Assembly (NCBI GenBank): GCA_002395605.1
Contig: DGXO01000061.1
Coordinates: 1 to 23,984, forward strand
DNA: 23,984 bases
Reading direction: 5' to 3'
Source: Bacteroidales bacterium UBA4230
GTDB taxonomy: Bacteria; Bacteroidota; Bacteroidia; Bacteroidales; UBA932
The first letter of the stretch is position 1, and each line of letters begins with the position of its first letter. Of the stretch, positions 15,496 through 22,515 are shown piece by piece. The notes below the pieces were generated by a model, which saw only the letters and a list, made by a program, of their open reading frames with translations, was not told the DNA's origin and ran no database searches. The position numbers were made by a program, and so were the translations under genes.

Positions 15496-15918
15496 CTAAA
15501 TGTGACCGCCGCCTTCGGCGTTGAGTTCTTCGTCAACTTTATTCTTGGCGGCCATGAGAAGGTCCAGGAGCCAGTCCTTCTGTTCATCTACAAGGCCAAG
15601 GTCACGGCAGGCGCTTTCGTAGCGGGCCAGGATGGCCTCCTGGTAGCGGTGGTAGCGCATGGACTTGAGGATTTCTTCCTCAATGGTCTCGTGCTCAATC
15701 TCGTAGCTGTCTTTGTAGTACTGCTTGTACACTTTCTCCGAGCTGTAGCGCAGGCAGAAGTAAAACAGCCCCGATGCAAGGATCACAATGCCGAAGATGC
15801 CAACCACCAGCGGCACCTTCTGGATAAGGCCCAGAAGCCCCAGAGTGGCCCCTGCAAGGAACAGGACAAGGGCCGAAATCTCTGCGCGATGAAGCTTAAC
15901 TATTGAGGAAATCTTCAT
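15496..15918 (-). CDS. Small two-TM membrane protein with helical tail, last gene of the signalling operon
   Basis: 140 residues from MKISSIVKLHRAEIS; a longer frame upstream (to 16056) lies inside the preceding gene and is Arg/Pro-rich shadow. Two adjacent TM helices (ISALVLFLAGATLGLLGLIQ and VPLVVGIFGIVILASGLFYF) form a hairpin. The remaining ~85 residues are charged and helical (SSEKVYKQYYKDSYEIEHET, IEEEILKSMRYHRYQEAILA, YESACRDLGLVDEQKDWLLD, LLMAAKNKVDEELNAEGG) and probably cytoplasmic. No known family recognised. The start lies 23 bases inside the end of the upstream TPR gene, so the two are translationally coupled, which suggests a shared complex. Confidence 0.75.
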   Translation of the reverse strand: MKISSIVKLHRAEISALVLFLAGATLGLLGLIQKVPLVVGIFGIVILASGLFYFCLRYSSEKVYKQYYKDSYEIEHETIEEEILKSMRYHRYQEAILARYESACRDLGLVDEQKDWLLDLLMAAKNKVDEELNAEGGGHI

Positions 15919-17233
15919 AATCTGTGAGGATGTTTGTGGTGCGGTTTTTAAGCAGCTTGAAATTGTATTCGTTTTCGGCCTCCTTGGCGTCCATGGCCTT
16001 CTGGAAGGCGCGGCGGGCCTTGAGAGCCTCTGAGTTCTTGCGGCGCATCTCCTCAAGGTTTTCCCTCAGCTGCCACTGCTGGATAAGGATGGACGCAAAG
16101 GCAATTGCAAACATCACCAGGAATCCCAGGAGGATGGTTATCTGGTTGCGGGCCTTGAGCCTCTGGGCCTCTTCCCGGAGCTGTGCGTTGTTCATTTCGG
16201 CATCCAGAATGGCAAGGTCTTCGTTCTGCACCTTGATGTACACGGAGTCCTTCTCCTGCATCAGGGAAGATATGGCCGAATAGGCGTTGTCATATGCCCC
16301 CATGTCGGCGTAAATGCCGTGTTTATGCTCCAGACGGGCGCGGATGGTGCCAAGGGCATCGGCCTTCTCAAGAGCCTCCTGAAGGAGCCCTTTTGACCTA
16401 AGGTAGGTGATGTCCAGCGCTGTACGGGTGTCGTCGTCGGTCTGGCCAAGGTAAAGAGGGTCCCGGACAATGGACTCGTAGGTGCGCCAGAAGCTTTCTG
16501 TCTGGCCCTTTTCATTATAAATGTAGGCCTTTGTCATCTGGACCTTCAGGGTTATTCCGGGGAAGAATTCCTCGTATTCCTGGGCCCTAAGGCAGTAGTT
16601 TTCGGCCTCCGGGAAATTCCCCATCTTGAGGTTTTCCTGCGCAAGGAGGATGAAGAGGTTGGGGAGGTCTTGTTCGGCCCTTGCTTCATGGCAAAAACGC
16701 ACAGCCCGCTCAAGGTTCTGGATAGCCAGGAAGTGGTTGTCGCGGTAGCTTTGTATAAGGCCGATGATACGGTAAGAATACATCCTTCCCACCGGTTTTT
16801 TCTCCAGCGAGGCCAACCTTTCCATGGCCCTTGCCTCCAGCACGGCCTCTGACATGCGGCCGCTCTGCACCAGGAATTCGCAGTATTCGTGGAGGGTGGA
16901 GAAGTAGAACTCCCTTAGGTCTTTTCTTTCGGCAAGGAGCGTCTTTATCTCTGTAGCGGTGCTGTCCATGCGGGCATATTCCCCCTGCACGAACCTCACC
17001 GGCATTTCCAGCGAAAGCCCAAGGCATTTGAGGCGGAAATTCCCCTGGGCCTCGCCCTCCCGGTAAAGGGAATCGGCCAGCACAAGATTGGCGGGATTGA
17101 ACTCCTGCATCCGGCCCCAGGCATAGCGCGTAAATGTGTCTTTGTCCACCCTCAGGCGGTTCACAATCTGCCCGGGGGCGGCAAGGCACAGTGATAGTGC
17201 CAGGGCCGATATTATAAGCCTTCGCTTGAGCAC
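15896..17233 (-). CDS. TPR membrane receptor without kinase domain (diverged member)
   Basis: 445 residues with a GTG start (MLKRRLIISALALSLCLAAP is the signal peptide), two bases after the response-regulator stop. A periplasmic region of TPR-like helical pairs covers ~30-330 (ANLVLADSLYREGEAQGNFR, EARAMERLASLEKKPVGRMY, FLAIQNLERAVRFCHEARAE, MGNFPEAENYCLRAQEYEEF). One TM helix is at ~363-384 (ITILLGFLVMFAIAFASILI). A ~60-residue cytoplasmic coiled coil (LRENLEEMRRKNSEALKARR) ends at DYEDFLNS. This is the layout of Bacteroidota TPR sensor kinases up to the start of the DHp domain, but no H-box or ATPase follows. It may act as a co-receptor for the kinase of the same operon. It is only distantly similar to the 17655 protein. 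Confidence 0.78.
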   Translation of the reverse strand: MLKRRLIISALALSLCLAAPGQIVNRLRVDKDTFTRYAWGRMQEFNPANLVLADSLYREGEAQGNFRLKCLGLSLEMPVRFVQGEYARMDSTATEIKTLLAERKDLREFYFSTLHEYCEFLVQSGRMSEAVLEARAMERLASLEKKPVGRMYSYRIIGLIQSYRDNHFLAIQNLERAVRFCHEARAEQDLPNLFILLAQENLKMGNFPEAENYCLRAQEYEEFFPGITLKVQMTKAYIYNEKGQTESFWRTYESIVRDPLYLGQTDDDTRTALDITYLRSKGLLQEALEKADALGTIRARLEHKHGIYADMGAYDNAYSAISSLMQEKDSVYIKVQNEDLAILDAEMNNAQLREEAQRLKARNQITILLGFLVMFAIAFASILIQQWQLRENLEEMRRKNSEALKARRAFQKAMDAKEAENEYNFKLLKNRTTNILTDYEDFLNS

Positions 17234-17235
17234 TG

Positions 17236-17658
17236 TTACTTCCCGCCCTTAGCCTGGACTATGGCAAGCTGGTTGACTACGCAGGAAAGCAGTTTTTCCA
17301 TGATGATGGGCTTCATGATGAAGTCGTTGGCTCCCACGTTGAAACCCTTGATGACATCCTCGTTGGAGTTGAGGGCGCTCAGGATCACAATCTGGATGTC
17401 CGCAGTGGCGGGGTTTTCACGGAGCCTCCTTATCACCTCAAAACCGTCAATGCCCGGCATCATGAGATCCAGCAGGATGAGGTCCGGTTTCTGGGCCGCA
17501 ACGGCGTCCAGGGCCAGCTGCCCGTTGGCTGCCGTGCGCAGCTTGAAATTGAAGCGGGAGAGCATCTTCTGGACCAGCAGGAGGTTCAGGGGGATGTCGT
17601 CTACGGCAAGCACGTTGTACTTTGAGTAATCGTGCTCCTGTGCGTAAAGTGGTGTCAT
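17236..17658 (-). CDS. Single-domain response regulator (receiver only)
   Basis: 140 residues, one CheY-like REC domain with a short N-terminal extension. The acidic pair is D20/D21 (VLAVDDIPLN), the phospho-acceptor D64 (LILLDLMMPGIDG), the switch Ser S94 (VILSALNS) and the conserved Lys K116 (FIMKPI). No DNA-binding or enzyme output follows, so it should act by protein contact or as a phosphorelay intermediate. Its ATG overlaps the stop of the upstream TPR receptor gene (ATGA, 17655-17658), and a GTG start for the next gene lies two bases after its stop. The histidine kinase two genes upstream is its most likely phosphodonor. Confidence 0.93.
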   Translation of the reverse strand: MTPLYAQEHDYSKYNVLAVDDIPLNLLLVQKMLSRFNFKLRTAANGQLALDAVAAQKPDLILLDLMMPGIDGFEVIRRLRENPATADIQIVILSALNSNEDVIKGFNVGANDFIMKPIIMEKLLSCVVNQLAIVQAKGGK

Positions 17659-18911
17659 ATCTTTGAGTTTACTTTATTCTTCAATATAAGGTGTCCGGCC
17701 TTCAGCTTATTGTAGCGCCAGAGGACAAATGTCAGGATTGTAATAAGCAGTATAATCACCAGTGTAAGCACAATGGATGTAACCACGCGCGTGCGCTTTT
17801 GCTGCCGGGCAAGCTGAGCGGAAAGTTCATAGTTTCCGTGTGCTGCCGAAACCTCCTCTATGCGCATGTCGTTCATGCGGGAAATGGCGCTGTAGAGGCT
17901 CTGGATAACCCCGTTGCCGGCCGTGGCGGCAATGTCCCAGCGCTGCTGCCTCAAGGCGAGCTCACGAAGGAAAACCAATTGCTGGACATATTGCATGTAC
18001 TGCAGCTTGGAGTCGAAGGCATCCGGGGTAATGCTGCCATCCATTATGCCCTCCACGCATTCAAAGAACTCCGGAGTGGTCCTCATGGCATTCATGAAGG
18101 CCGGATCGGACACGCAAAGGTCCCGGTAGTGGGCATAAAGCTCCCTCTTTCCGTCAAGGGCCGCCAACTGGGAACTGTAGTAGAAGTAGCGGAGGCTGTC
18201 CTGGTGGATGCGGGCGCCTTCTCCGGCTTTACGGATAAAGAGCCGGGCCGAATCCGAGCCTACGGGGTAGGTCTCTGAAAGGTCGCAGCAGGCCCGCGTG
18301 ATGCTCTGGCGCCTTATTGTGGGGTCGTGGGCTTCGTCGTGGATGCGGATTGCCTCCAGGAAGTATTTGCGGGCGTTTTTTGTGTCGTTCTGGTTGTGGT
18401 AGAGGGTTGCGATGAACCGTTCTCCAAGCCACAGGCCGTATTCATCCTTTCTTTCCTGCGACACCCTTAGCATCTCCTGCAGGACAGTCTGGGCATGGCC
18501 CTCCTGGCGGGTGTTTATGTAGTAGGTCTGGGTGAGCTCATAGGCGTAGAAAAAGTACTGGGGGTAGCCTGTTTCGGTGGAAACTCTCATTACCTCCTGC
18601 CTTGCGGCCTCCACCTTCTGGTTTTCTTCCAAACGGTTTGTTCCGGCACGCGCAATGCGTATTGTGCGCTTGAGATTCTCCACATAATGGATTGTGCGGG
18701 CTTTTTCATCTGAGCACTCGATGGCACGTTTCAGGAGGGCGTCGTTTGCCACCTCGAAGGCGTTGTTGGAGGTGTCACCAACCAGGCTTTCTGCCATCAT
18801 GAAGTAGTCATAGCACTGGGCGTCAATGCCATAGGGGTTTTCCTGGGCAAAGCACGGAATGGCGGCGGCTATGCCAAGGATAATGGCGGCTATGAGTTTA
18901 TGGTACTTCAT
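17655..18911 (-). CDS. Kinase-less TPR receptor, duplicate of the adjacent histidine kinase sensor half
   Basis: 418 residues. Signal peptide MKYHKLIAAIILGIAAAIPC then FAQ. The periplasmic TPR-like part aligns by eye along most of its length with the sensor of the upstream kinase: NPYGIDAQCYDYF / NPLNIDPTCYAFY, ARTIHYVENLK / AETLHYVEALK, YPQYFFYAYELTQTYYI / YTQYFYYSFQIVQSYYL, YGLWLGERFIATLYHNQND / YGMWIADRYLASMYIDQND, CCDLSETYPVGSDSARL / YCDLADTYPIGTDSVRL. One TM (VTSIVLTLVIILLITILTFV, ~376-398) is followed by only ~20 residues, so the coiled coil, DHp and ATPase parts are absent rather than degraded. The start overlaps the kinase stop (ATGA), giving coupled translation. It could form heterodimers with the kinase or act as a decoy receptor. 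Confidence 0.85.
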   Translation of the reverse strand: MKYHKLIAAIILGIAAAIPCFAQENPYGIDAQCYDYFMMAESLVGDTSNNAFEVANDALLKRAIECSDEKARTIHYVENLKRTIRIARAGTNRLEENQKVEAARQEVMRVSTETGYPQYFFYAYELTQTYYINTRQEGHAQTVLQEMLRVSQERKDEYGLWLGERFIATLYHNQNDTKNARKYFLEAIRIHDEAHDPTIRRQSITRACCDLSETYPVGSDSARLFIRKAGEGARIHQDSLRYFYYSSQLAALDGKRELYAHYRDLCVSDPAFMNAMRTTPEFFECVEGIMDGSITPDAFDSKLQYMQYVQQLVFLRELALRQQRWDIAATAGNGVIQSLYSAISRMNDMRIEEVSAAHGNYELSAQLARQQKRTRVVTSIVLTLVIILLITILTFVLWRYNKLKAGHLILKNKVNSKI

Positions 18912-20809
18912 TTTTTCTCAGGTTCTACGGGAATCTGGAAAACAAAACGGCTGCCCTTGCCGGCGTAGGAAGTGTCCAGGAAGACGTCGGCGCCCATGCG
19001 GCTGGCGATGTCGCGGCAAATGGAAAGCCCCAGGCCTGTTCCTTGAACAAATTCGTTGAGCTTGGTGAAGCGCTCGAATATTCTTTCGGCCTCCTCCGGG
19101 GGAATGCCGGGGCCGGTATCCGTAACGGCGTAAGTGACGTAACCGGGGCGCTCCGTGAGGGAACTTGAGAGCACTATGGAGCCTTCCGAGGTGTGCTTGC
19201 AGGCGTTTGTGAGAAGGTTAATGAGGATCTGCTGCACGCGGCGGGGGTCCGTGGTGAAGGTGAAGGGCTCGGGGTCCTTGGGCTCATAGGTCATGGTAAC
19301 GCCGGGCTGCAGACGGTGCTCTGCGCTTGAAATTGCGGCCTGTGCCATGAAGTCCTTCTCTCCGGACTCATAGGATATGCGGTAGTTGCCGCTGTCCATT
19401 GCGCTGGCGTTGAGAATGTCGTCCAGAAGCATGGTGAGCATCTGGGTGTTGTTGATGATATGCTTGGAGAACTCGTCCTTTTCTGAAGGGTCCAGGGTAC
19501 CGTCAGGGAGCGCCAGAAGCTGGGAAAAGCCCACGATGGCGTTCAGGGGAGTGCGGACCTCGTGGCTCATGTTCTGGACAAAGCGGGTTTTGGCGGCATC
19601 GGCCAGCCTCACTTTCTCGTTGGCCTTACGGAGTTCCCGTACGTGGCGCCATGCAAATATTCCGAATGCGGCAAGAGCCAGGATGATGGCGACGAGAATG
19701 ATGTTGGTGGTGCGGTTTATCAGCTCCTGCTTGCTCTGGAGGTCTGCGCTGAGGGCGGCCTTTCCCATGGTTACGTCAAGTTCTGAGAGATGGCTCTGGT
19801 TGTTGGTGGAGATGGCGTTTTCAAGGCGCACCACAAGGGATTTTTCCAGACCGAAGGCGAAATCTTTGTAGCCCTGGTTCTCGCAGAGGTTGGCGATGAC
19901 CTTCATCTCGCGGATGGAGCGCAGATTCACTATCTCTTCCTGCCTTTGAAGGATGCTTCCGTCAAACACGGCGTCGATGAGGGAGAAATACAGCGGGGCA
20001 TTACGCCTCATCTGGAGAATCTGGGGGTCTTCAAGGCAGATGTCCCTAAGGCGCCGGTATTCTTTCTTGTCTCCGTCAAGTGCCGCCAGGCGAGCCTGGT
20101 AATAACGGCAGCGGAGGGTGTCAAGGTGCTCCCGTGCATGGGTTACGGCCTTGGCAACGTTAAGGCGCACGGAGTCTGTGCCGATAGGATATGTATCCGC
20201 GAGGTCGCAATACAGCCTGGTGGGGGACTGAGCCTTCACGGTAGGGTCCGTGGTGCTGTGGTAAAGCCCTATGGCCTGCTGGAGGTGGGGCTTTGCGCTC
20301 ACGTAGTCGTTCTGGTCTATGTACATGGACGCAAGATAGCGGTCTGCTATCCACATGCCGTAGGCGTTGCCTTCCTGAAGAGCGGTCTGCTGCATCTCCT
20401 CCATGAGGTCACGGGTGCGGTATTCCTGGCCGTTTGCAAGGTAGTAGCTCTGGACTATCTGGAAGGAGTAGTAGAAATACTGGGTGTAACCGTATTTGCG
20501 TGCTATCTCCTTGAGTTTCTGCTGCGCTTCCTCTACAAGGCGGTCGTTCTCCGGGGTGCTGGTGCGGATGGAGAGGTTCTTGAGTGCCTCCACGTAATGA
20601 AGGGTTTCGGCCTTGCGGTCTCCGGTTTTGACGGCGGCGTCCAGCAGGAGTTTGTTGGCCGACTCAAAGCCATCCTTGCCCACAAGGTCCTCTACGCGTG
20701 TGTAGAAGGCATAGCAAGTGGGGTCTATGTTAAGCGGATTCTTCTGTGCCGATGCGGTAAGCGTGGCGGCAAGAAGCAGCGAGATTATGCAAAAAAATGT
20801 TCTTTTCAT
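18908..20809 (-). CDS. TPR sensor histidine kinase
   Basis: 633 residues from the Met of MKRTFFCIISLLLAATLTAS (signal peptide); the frame runs 19 codons further up but crosses the promoter. The periplasmic TPR-like sensor covers ~23-365. A TM is at ~370-390 (IILVAIILALAAFGIFAW), followed by a short coiled coil (RELRKANEKVRLADAAKTRF). The HisKA H-box is FVQNMSHEVRTPLNAIVGFS with phospho-acceptor H416. The ATPase domain has N-box NLLTNACKHT (N531/N535), G1 DTGPGI (D564), F-box FERFTKLN and G2 GTGLGLS (590-596). All catalytic motifs are intact. It has no fused receiver or AraC output, so it is a classic kinase and not a hybrid. First gene of the five-gene operon; the promoter is at 20836-20866. 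The stimulus is unknown. Confidence 0.93.
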   Translation of the reverse strand: MKRTFFCIISLLLAATLTASAQKNPLNIDPTCYAFYTRVEDLVGKDGFESANKLLLDAAVKTGDRKAETLHYVEALKNLSIRTSTPENDRLVEEAQQKLKEIARKYGYTQYFYYSFQIVQSYYLANGQEYRTRDLMEEMQQTALQEGNAYGMWIADRYLASMYIDQNDYVSAKPHLQQAIGLYHSTTDPTVKAQSPTRLYCDLADTYPIGTDSVRLNVAKAVTHAREHLDTLRCRYYQARLAALDGDKKEYRRLRDICLEDPQILQMRRNAPLYFSLIDAVFDGSILQRQEEIVNLRSIREMKVIANLCENQGYKDFAFGLEKSLVVRLENAISTNNQSHLSELDVTMGKAALSADLQSKQELINRTTNIILVAIILALAAFGIFAWRHVRELRKANEKVRLADAAKTRFVQNMSHEVRTPLNAIVGFSQLLALPDGTLDPSEKDEFSKHIINNTQMLTMLLDDILNASAMDSGNYRISYESGEKDFMAQAAISSAEHRLQPGVTMTYEPKDPEPFTFTTDPRRVQQILINLLTNACKHTSEGSIVLSSSLTERPGYVTYAVTDTGPGIPPEEAERIFERFTKLNEFVQGTGLGLSICRDIASRMGADVFLDTSYAGKGSRFVFQIPVEPEKK

Positions 20810-20835
20810 GTGGCGAATCCCTTTGCGAGATTCTA

Positions 20836-20866
20836 CAAAGATATGAAAAACCCCCATAAAATGCAA
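20836..20866 (-). promoter_or_regulatory. Promoter of the signalling operon
   Basis: Minus strand TTGC (20866-20863), 19 bases, TATCTTTG (20843-20836), 26 bases before the kinase ATG. A good Bacteroidota consensus. Confidence 0.75.
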
Positions 20867-20910
20867 GAGTTGCCGTTCTGGTGTAATGTGGTGTGGTGTT
20901 TTTGTCCCGT

Positions 20911-20966
20911 TCCGGGCATCGTTTTGGCGTTTTGGTGCCCGGGGCGAATAACTGTGGGTGGTTATT
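20911..20966. other. Intergenic hairpins of unknown role
   Basis: CCGGGCA (20912-20918) pairs with TGCCCGG (20936-20942). Just after, AATAAC and GTTATT flank an 8-base loop (about 20947-20966). There is no gene here; these may belong to the repeat tract that starts at 20979. Confidence 0.4.
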
Positions 20967-20978
20967 GCGGACGCGCCA

Positions 20979-21146
20979 TGTCATTTCGAGCGGAGCCCGA
21001 AGGGCGGAGCCGAGAAACCTCCCTGCCGCCAGCGTGGAGGTAACCATCTCGTTATCAACGTATTACATAAAATAGGGTGCTCAAAACCGAGCGCCCTATT
21101 TTGTGTAATTGCCTGATACTATGTCAATTGTCTCCACGCGCCGCAT
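20979..21146 (+). repeat. ~170-base dispersed repeat, copy A
   Basis: Starts with TGTCATTTCGAGCGGAGCCC, continues through CTCGTTATCAACGTATTAC and ends at TGTCAATTGTCTCCACGC then ..CCGCATA. It is nearly identical to copy B at 22226-22396. Inside is a 21-bp hairpin (arms 21062-21082 and 21089-21109, loop AAAACC) with two G-T pairs in this copy. A short open frame through it ends in SLSTYYIK, but no protein character is seen. Copies A and B flank the higBA module in direct orientation. Confidence 0.88.
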
Positions 21147-21240
21147 AAAAAAATTGTTGTTTCACAGGAATCCTTAAAAACATTTTAGAAAAAATATACG
21201 TTTCCATTGATCGATTCAGGATTATTTGCATATTATTGCA

Positions 21241-21282
21241 GCCCGGCATGTTAAGTGTTGCCGGGCATTCTTCACAGTGAAG
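21241..21282. other. Hairpins in the higBA upstream region
   Basis: GCCCGGCA (21241-21248) and TGCCGGGC (21259-21266) form an 8-bp stem, followed by the small inverted repeat CTTCAC-A-GTGAAG (21270-21282). There is no gene between 21147 and 21444. Apart from these hairpins and the higBA control region, the stretch is AT-rich with nothing else recognised. Confidence 0.5.
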
Positions 21283-21380
21283 GGTGCAGTATGTTTAACA
21301 AACTATTGTGCTTTTTATGTTTTCATCAGATTTATGTTGCTTTTCAGAAGTTTGGTTAGCAGGAACAGAAACTGATATTT

Positions 21381-21422
21381 TTCGCAAATTTGCGAATAAT
21401 TCGCTAAATCTTGTTACCTTTG
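21381..21422 (+). promoter_or_regulatory. higBA promoter with 16-base palindromic operator
   Basis: TTCGCAAATTTGCGAA (21381-21396) is a perfect palindrome; a further half-like TTCGCTAAA follows at 21400. The -7 box TACCTTTG is at 21415-21422, and TTTG inside the palindrome lies 22 bases upstream, slightly longer than the usual spacing. The palindrome covering the -33 region is a likely HigA binding site for autoregulation. Confidence 0.65.
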
Positions 21423-21444
21423 CAAAGTCTTCAAACATGGAGTT

Positions 21445-21762
21445 ATGAATATAGAGTTTGAAGACAAGGCCCTGGAAGAGTTGTTCCTTAAAGGCCAGAC
21501 AAACGACAGTCGGTATAAACGCTTGCCGAAAGATGTGGTAAAGCGTTATGTCAAGGTGGTAAACTATTTGAGAGCTGCCTCCCGGGTAGAGACCTTGTTT
21601 CAGATCAACTCCCTGCACTATGAAAAAAAGAAGGGAGATCTGGAAGGTGTAGATGTAGTATGGATTACATTACAGTATCGCCTTTTATTTAAGACATCAC
21701 CTGATGCCGAAGGAATAATTGTGAATGCATTGATAACAGAAATATCCAAACATTATGAGTAA
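21445..21762 (+). CDS. higB: HigB-like toxin (RelE superfamily mRNA interferase)
   Basis: 105 residues, the size of the HigB/plasmid-maintenance killer family. The N-terminal helix part is EFEDKALEELFLKG ... YKRLPKDVVKRYVKVVNYLR. The core INSLHYEKKKGDLEGVDVVW then ITLQYRLLFK corresponds to the L..LKG...G.W.i....yRl.F pattern of the family, with basic residues suited to RNA binding. The strand-helix end is GIIVNALITEISKHYE. HigB toxins cut ribosome-bound mRNA. The gene comes before its antitoxin and overlaps it by 8 bases, the usual higBA order. The start fits a short leader after the palindromic promoter. Compared with compact HigB proteins it has a longer insert around residues 38-58. Confidence 0.85.
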   Translation: MNIEFEDKALEELFLKGQTNDSRYKRLPKDVVKRYVKVVNYLRAASRVETLFQINSLHYEKKKGDLEGVDVVWITLQYRLLFKTSPDAEGIIVNALITEISKHYE

Positions 21763-22120
21763 CAACGCAATGACTCCTATCATACCAACTCACCCTGGAG
21801 AACTTATCAAGGATGAGTTGAAGGCAAGAGGCCTAACTCAGAAACAGCTTTCAGAGATGACAGGCGTCAAGGCTTCGGTCATAAGTGAAACCATCACAGG
21901 GAAGCGTTCCGTCTCTTTGAACATGGCGCTTTCCCTGGAAAAAGCTTTGGGTATTCCTGCCGATATGTGGATGAATCTCCAGTCGCAGTATAATCTGGAT
22001 ACAGCAGCTCTTGCAGAACGACGAAACCAACGTGAAACCATTGCCGTAACTATCCCGGTTAAGGACCGTAACCTTCTGAAAGAAGTTGCCCGCAAATTTG
22101 GTTGGGCCTGCATGCTGTAG
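21755..22120 (+). CDS. higA: HigA-like antitoxin (XRE HTH)
   Basis: 121 residues. The signature PTHPGELIKDELKARGLTQK then QLSEMTGVKASVISETITGK, RSVSLNMALSLEKALGIPAD and MWMNLQSQYNLD is typical of HigA: an XRE helix-turn-helix with a helical dimer region. The start at 21755 (MSNNAMTP) overlaps the toxin stop; M6 at 21770 is an alternative. The C-terminal ~30 residues (RETIAVTIPVKDRNLLKEVA then RKFGW) are an extra tail that may contact the toxin. It should bind HigB and repress the operon through the palindrome at 21381. Confidence 0.92.
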   Translation: MSNNAMTPIIPTHPGELIKDELKARGLTQKQLSEMTGVKASVISETITGKRSVSLNMALSLEKALGIPADMWMNLQSQYNLDTAALAERRNQRETIAVTIPVKDRNLLKEVARKFGWACML

Positions 22121-22139
22121 TGGTAATCCTGTCCAGACC

Positions 22140-22225
22140 CTGTCATTCTGGGTGCGCTTTCTCTGTCATTTCGAGCGCCGTCTCCCTGTCAGGGCGTTTC
22201 CCTGTCATTTCGAACGACGTTCCCC
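22140..22225 (+). repeat. Cluster of TGTCATTTCGA-type modules
   Basis: Short degenerate units follow each other every ~20-30 bases: CTGTCATTCTGGGTGCG, CTGTCATTTCGAGCGCCG, CCTGTCAGGGCG, CTGTCATTTCGAACGACG, leading into copy B of the long repeat. Frames through them read like CHFERR / VISSEAR and are artefacts. Confidence 0.75.
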
Positions 22226-22396
22226 TGTCATTTCGAGCGAAGCCCGAAGGGCGGAGCCGAGAAATCTCATGTTGCTGCGTGGGGGGGGGGTAACCGTCTC
22301 GTTATCAACGTATTACACAAAATAGGGTGCTCAAAACCGAGCACCCTATTTTGCATAATTGCCTGATACTGTGTCAATTGTCTCCACGCTCCGCAT
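22226..22396 (+). repeat. ~170-base dispersed repeat, copy B
   Basis: Direct repeat of 20979-21146 with scattered substitutions. The hairpin arms are 22312-22332 and 22349-22369 by position, with loop AAAACC at 22333-22338 displaced by the pairing register; the core GGGTGCTC pairs with GAGCACCC. It differs from copy A mainly at 22268-22290, where a run of ten G replaces a mixed sequence. No gene lies in 22121-22515; the rest is the promoter below and AT-rich sequence. Confidence 0.85.
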
Positions 22397-22473
22397 ATTC
22401 ATATTAGGCTCCATAGATATCAGATGTGTTCAACTTTAAAATGTGAATATCGTATGTTCATTCACTTTAAGCA

Positions 22474-22503
22474 TTGCTTTTCATTAATTAATCGTTATCT
22501 TTG
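22474..22503 (+). promoter_or_regulatory. Promoter of the MqsR-like / Panacea module
   Basis: TTG (22474-22476), 19 bases, TATCTTTG (22496-22503). The ATG at 22516 follows after 12 bases, so the leader is very short. The TTG at 22501 that would extend the frame lies inside the -7 box and is unlikely to be a start. Confidence 0.75.
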
Positions 22504-22515
22504 CAAAAAAATGGG

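Noticed and set aside
15918..16056. N-terminal extension of the two-TM protein
   Set aside because: The extra 46 residues are Arg/Pro/Ser-rich and lie inside the upstream TPR gene in another frame; the internal Met gives a normal membrane protein.
19790..21043. 417-codon plus-strand frame opposite the histidine kinase
   Set aside because: It is antisense to a kinase with intact motifs and runs out into the repeat region; it has no recognisable domain. High GC at third positions opens antisense frames in this genome.
20979..21146. Insertion sequence remnant
   Set aside because: No transposase fragment in any frame and no terminal inverted repeats that I can see; kept as a dispersed repeat.
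22086..22325. Short plus-strand frames after higA ending in SLSTYYTK
   Set aside because: They are read from the dispersed repeats; the similar frame in copy A shares its tail only because the DNA repeats.
22501..22515. TTG start for the MqsR-like toxin
   Set aside because: The TTG lies in the -7 promoter box, so it would not be on the transcript.
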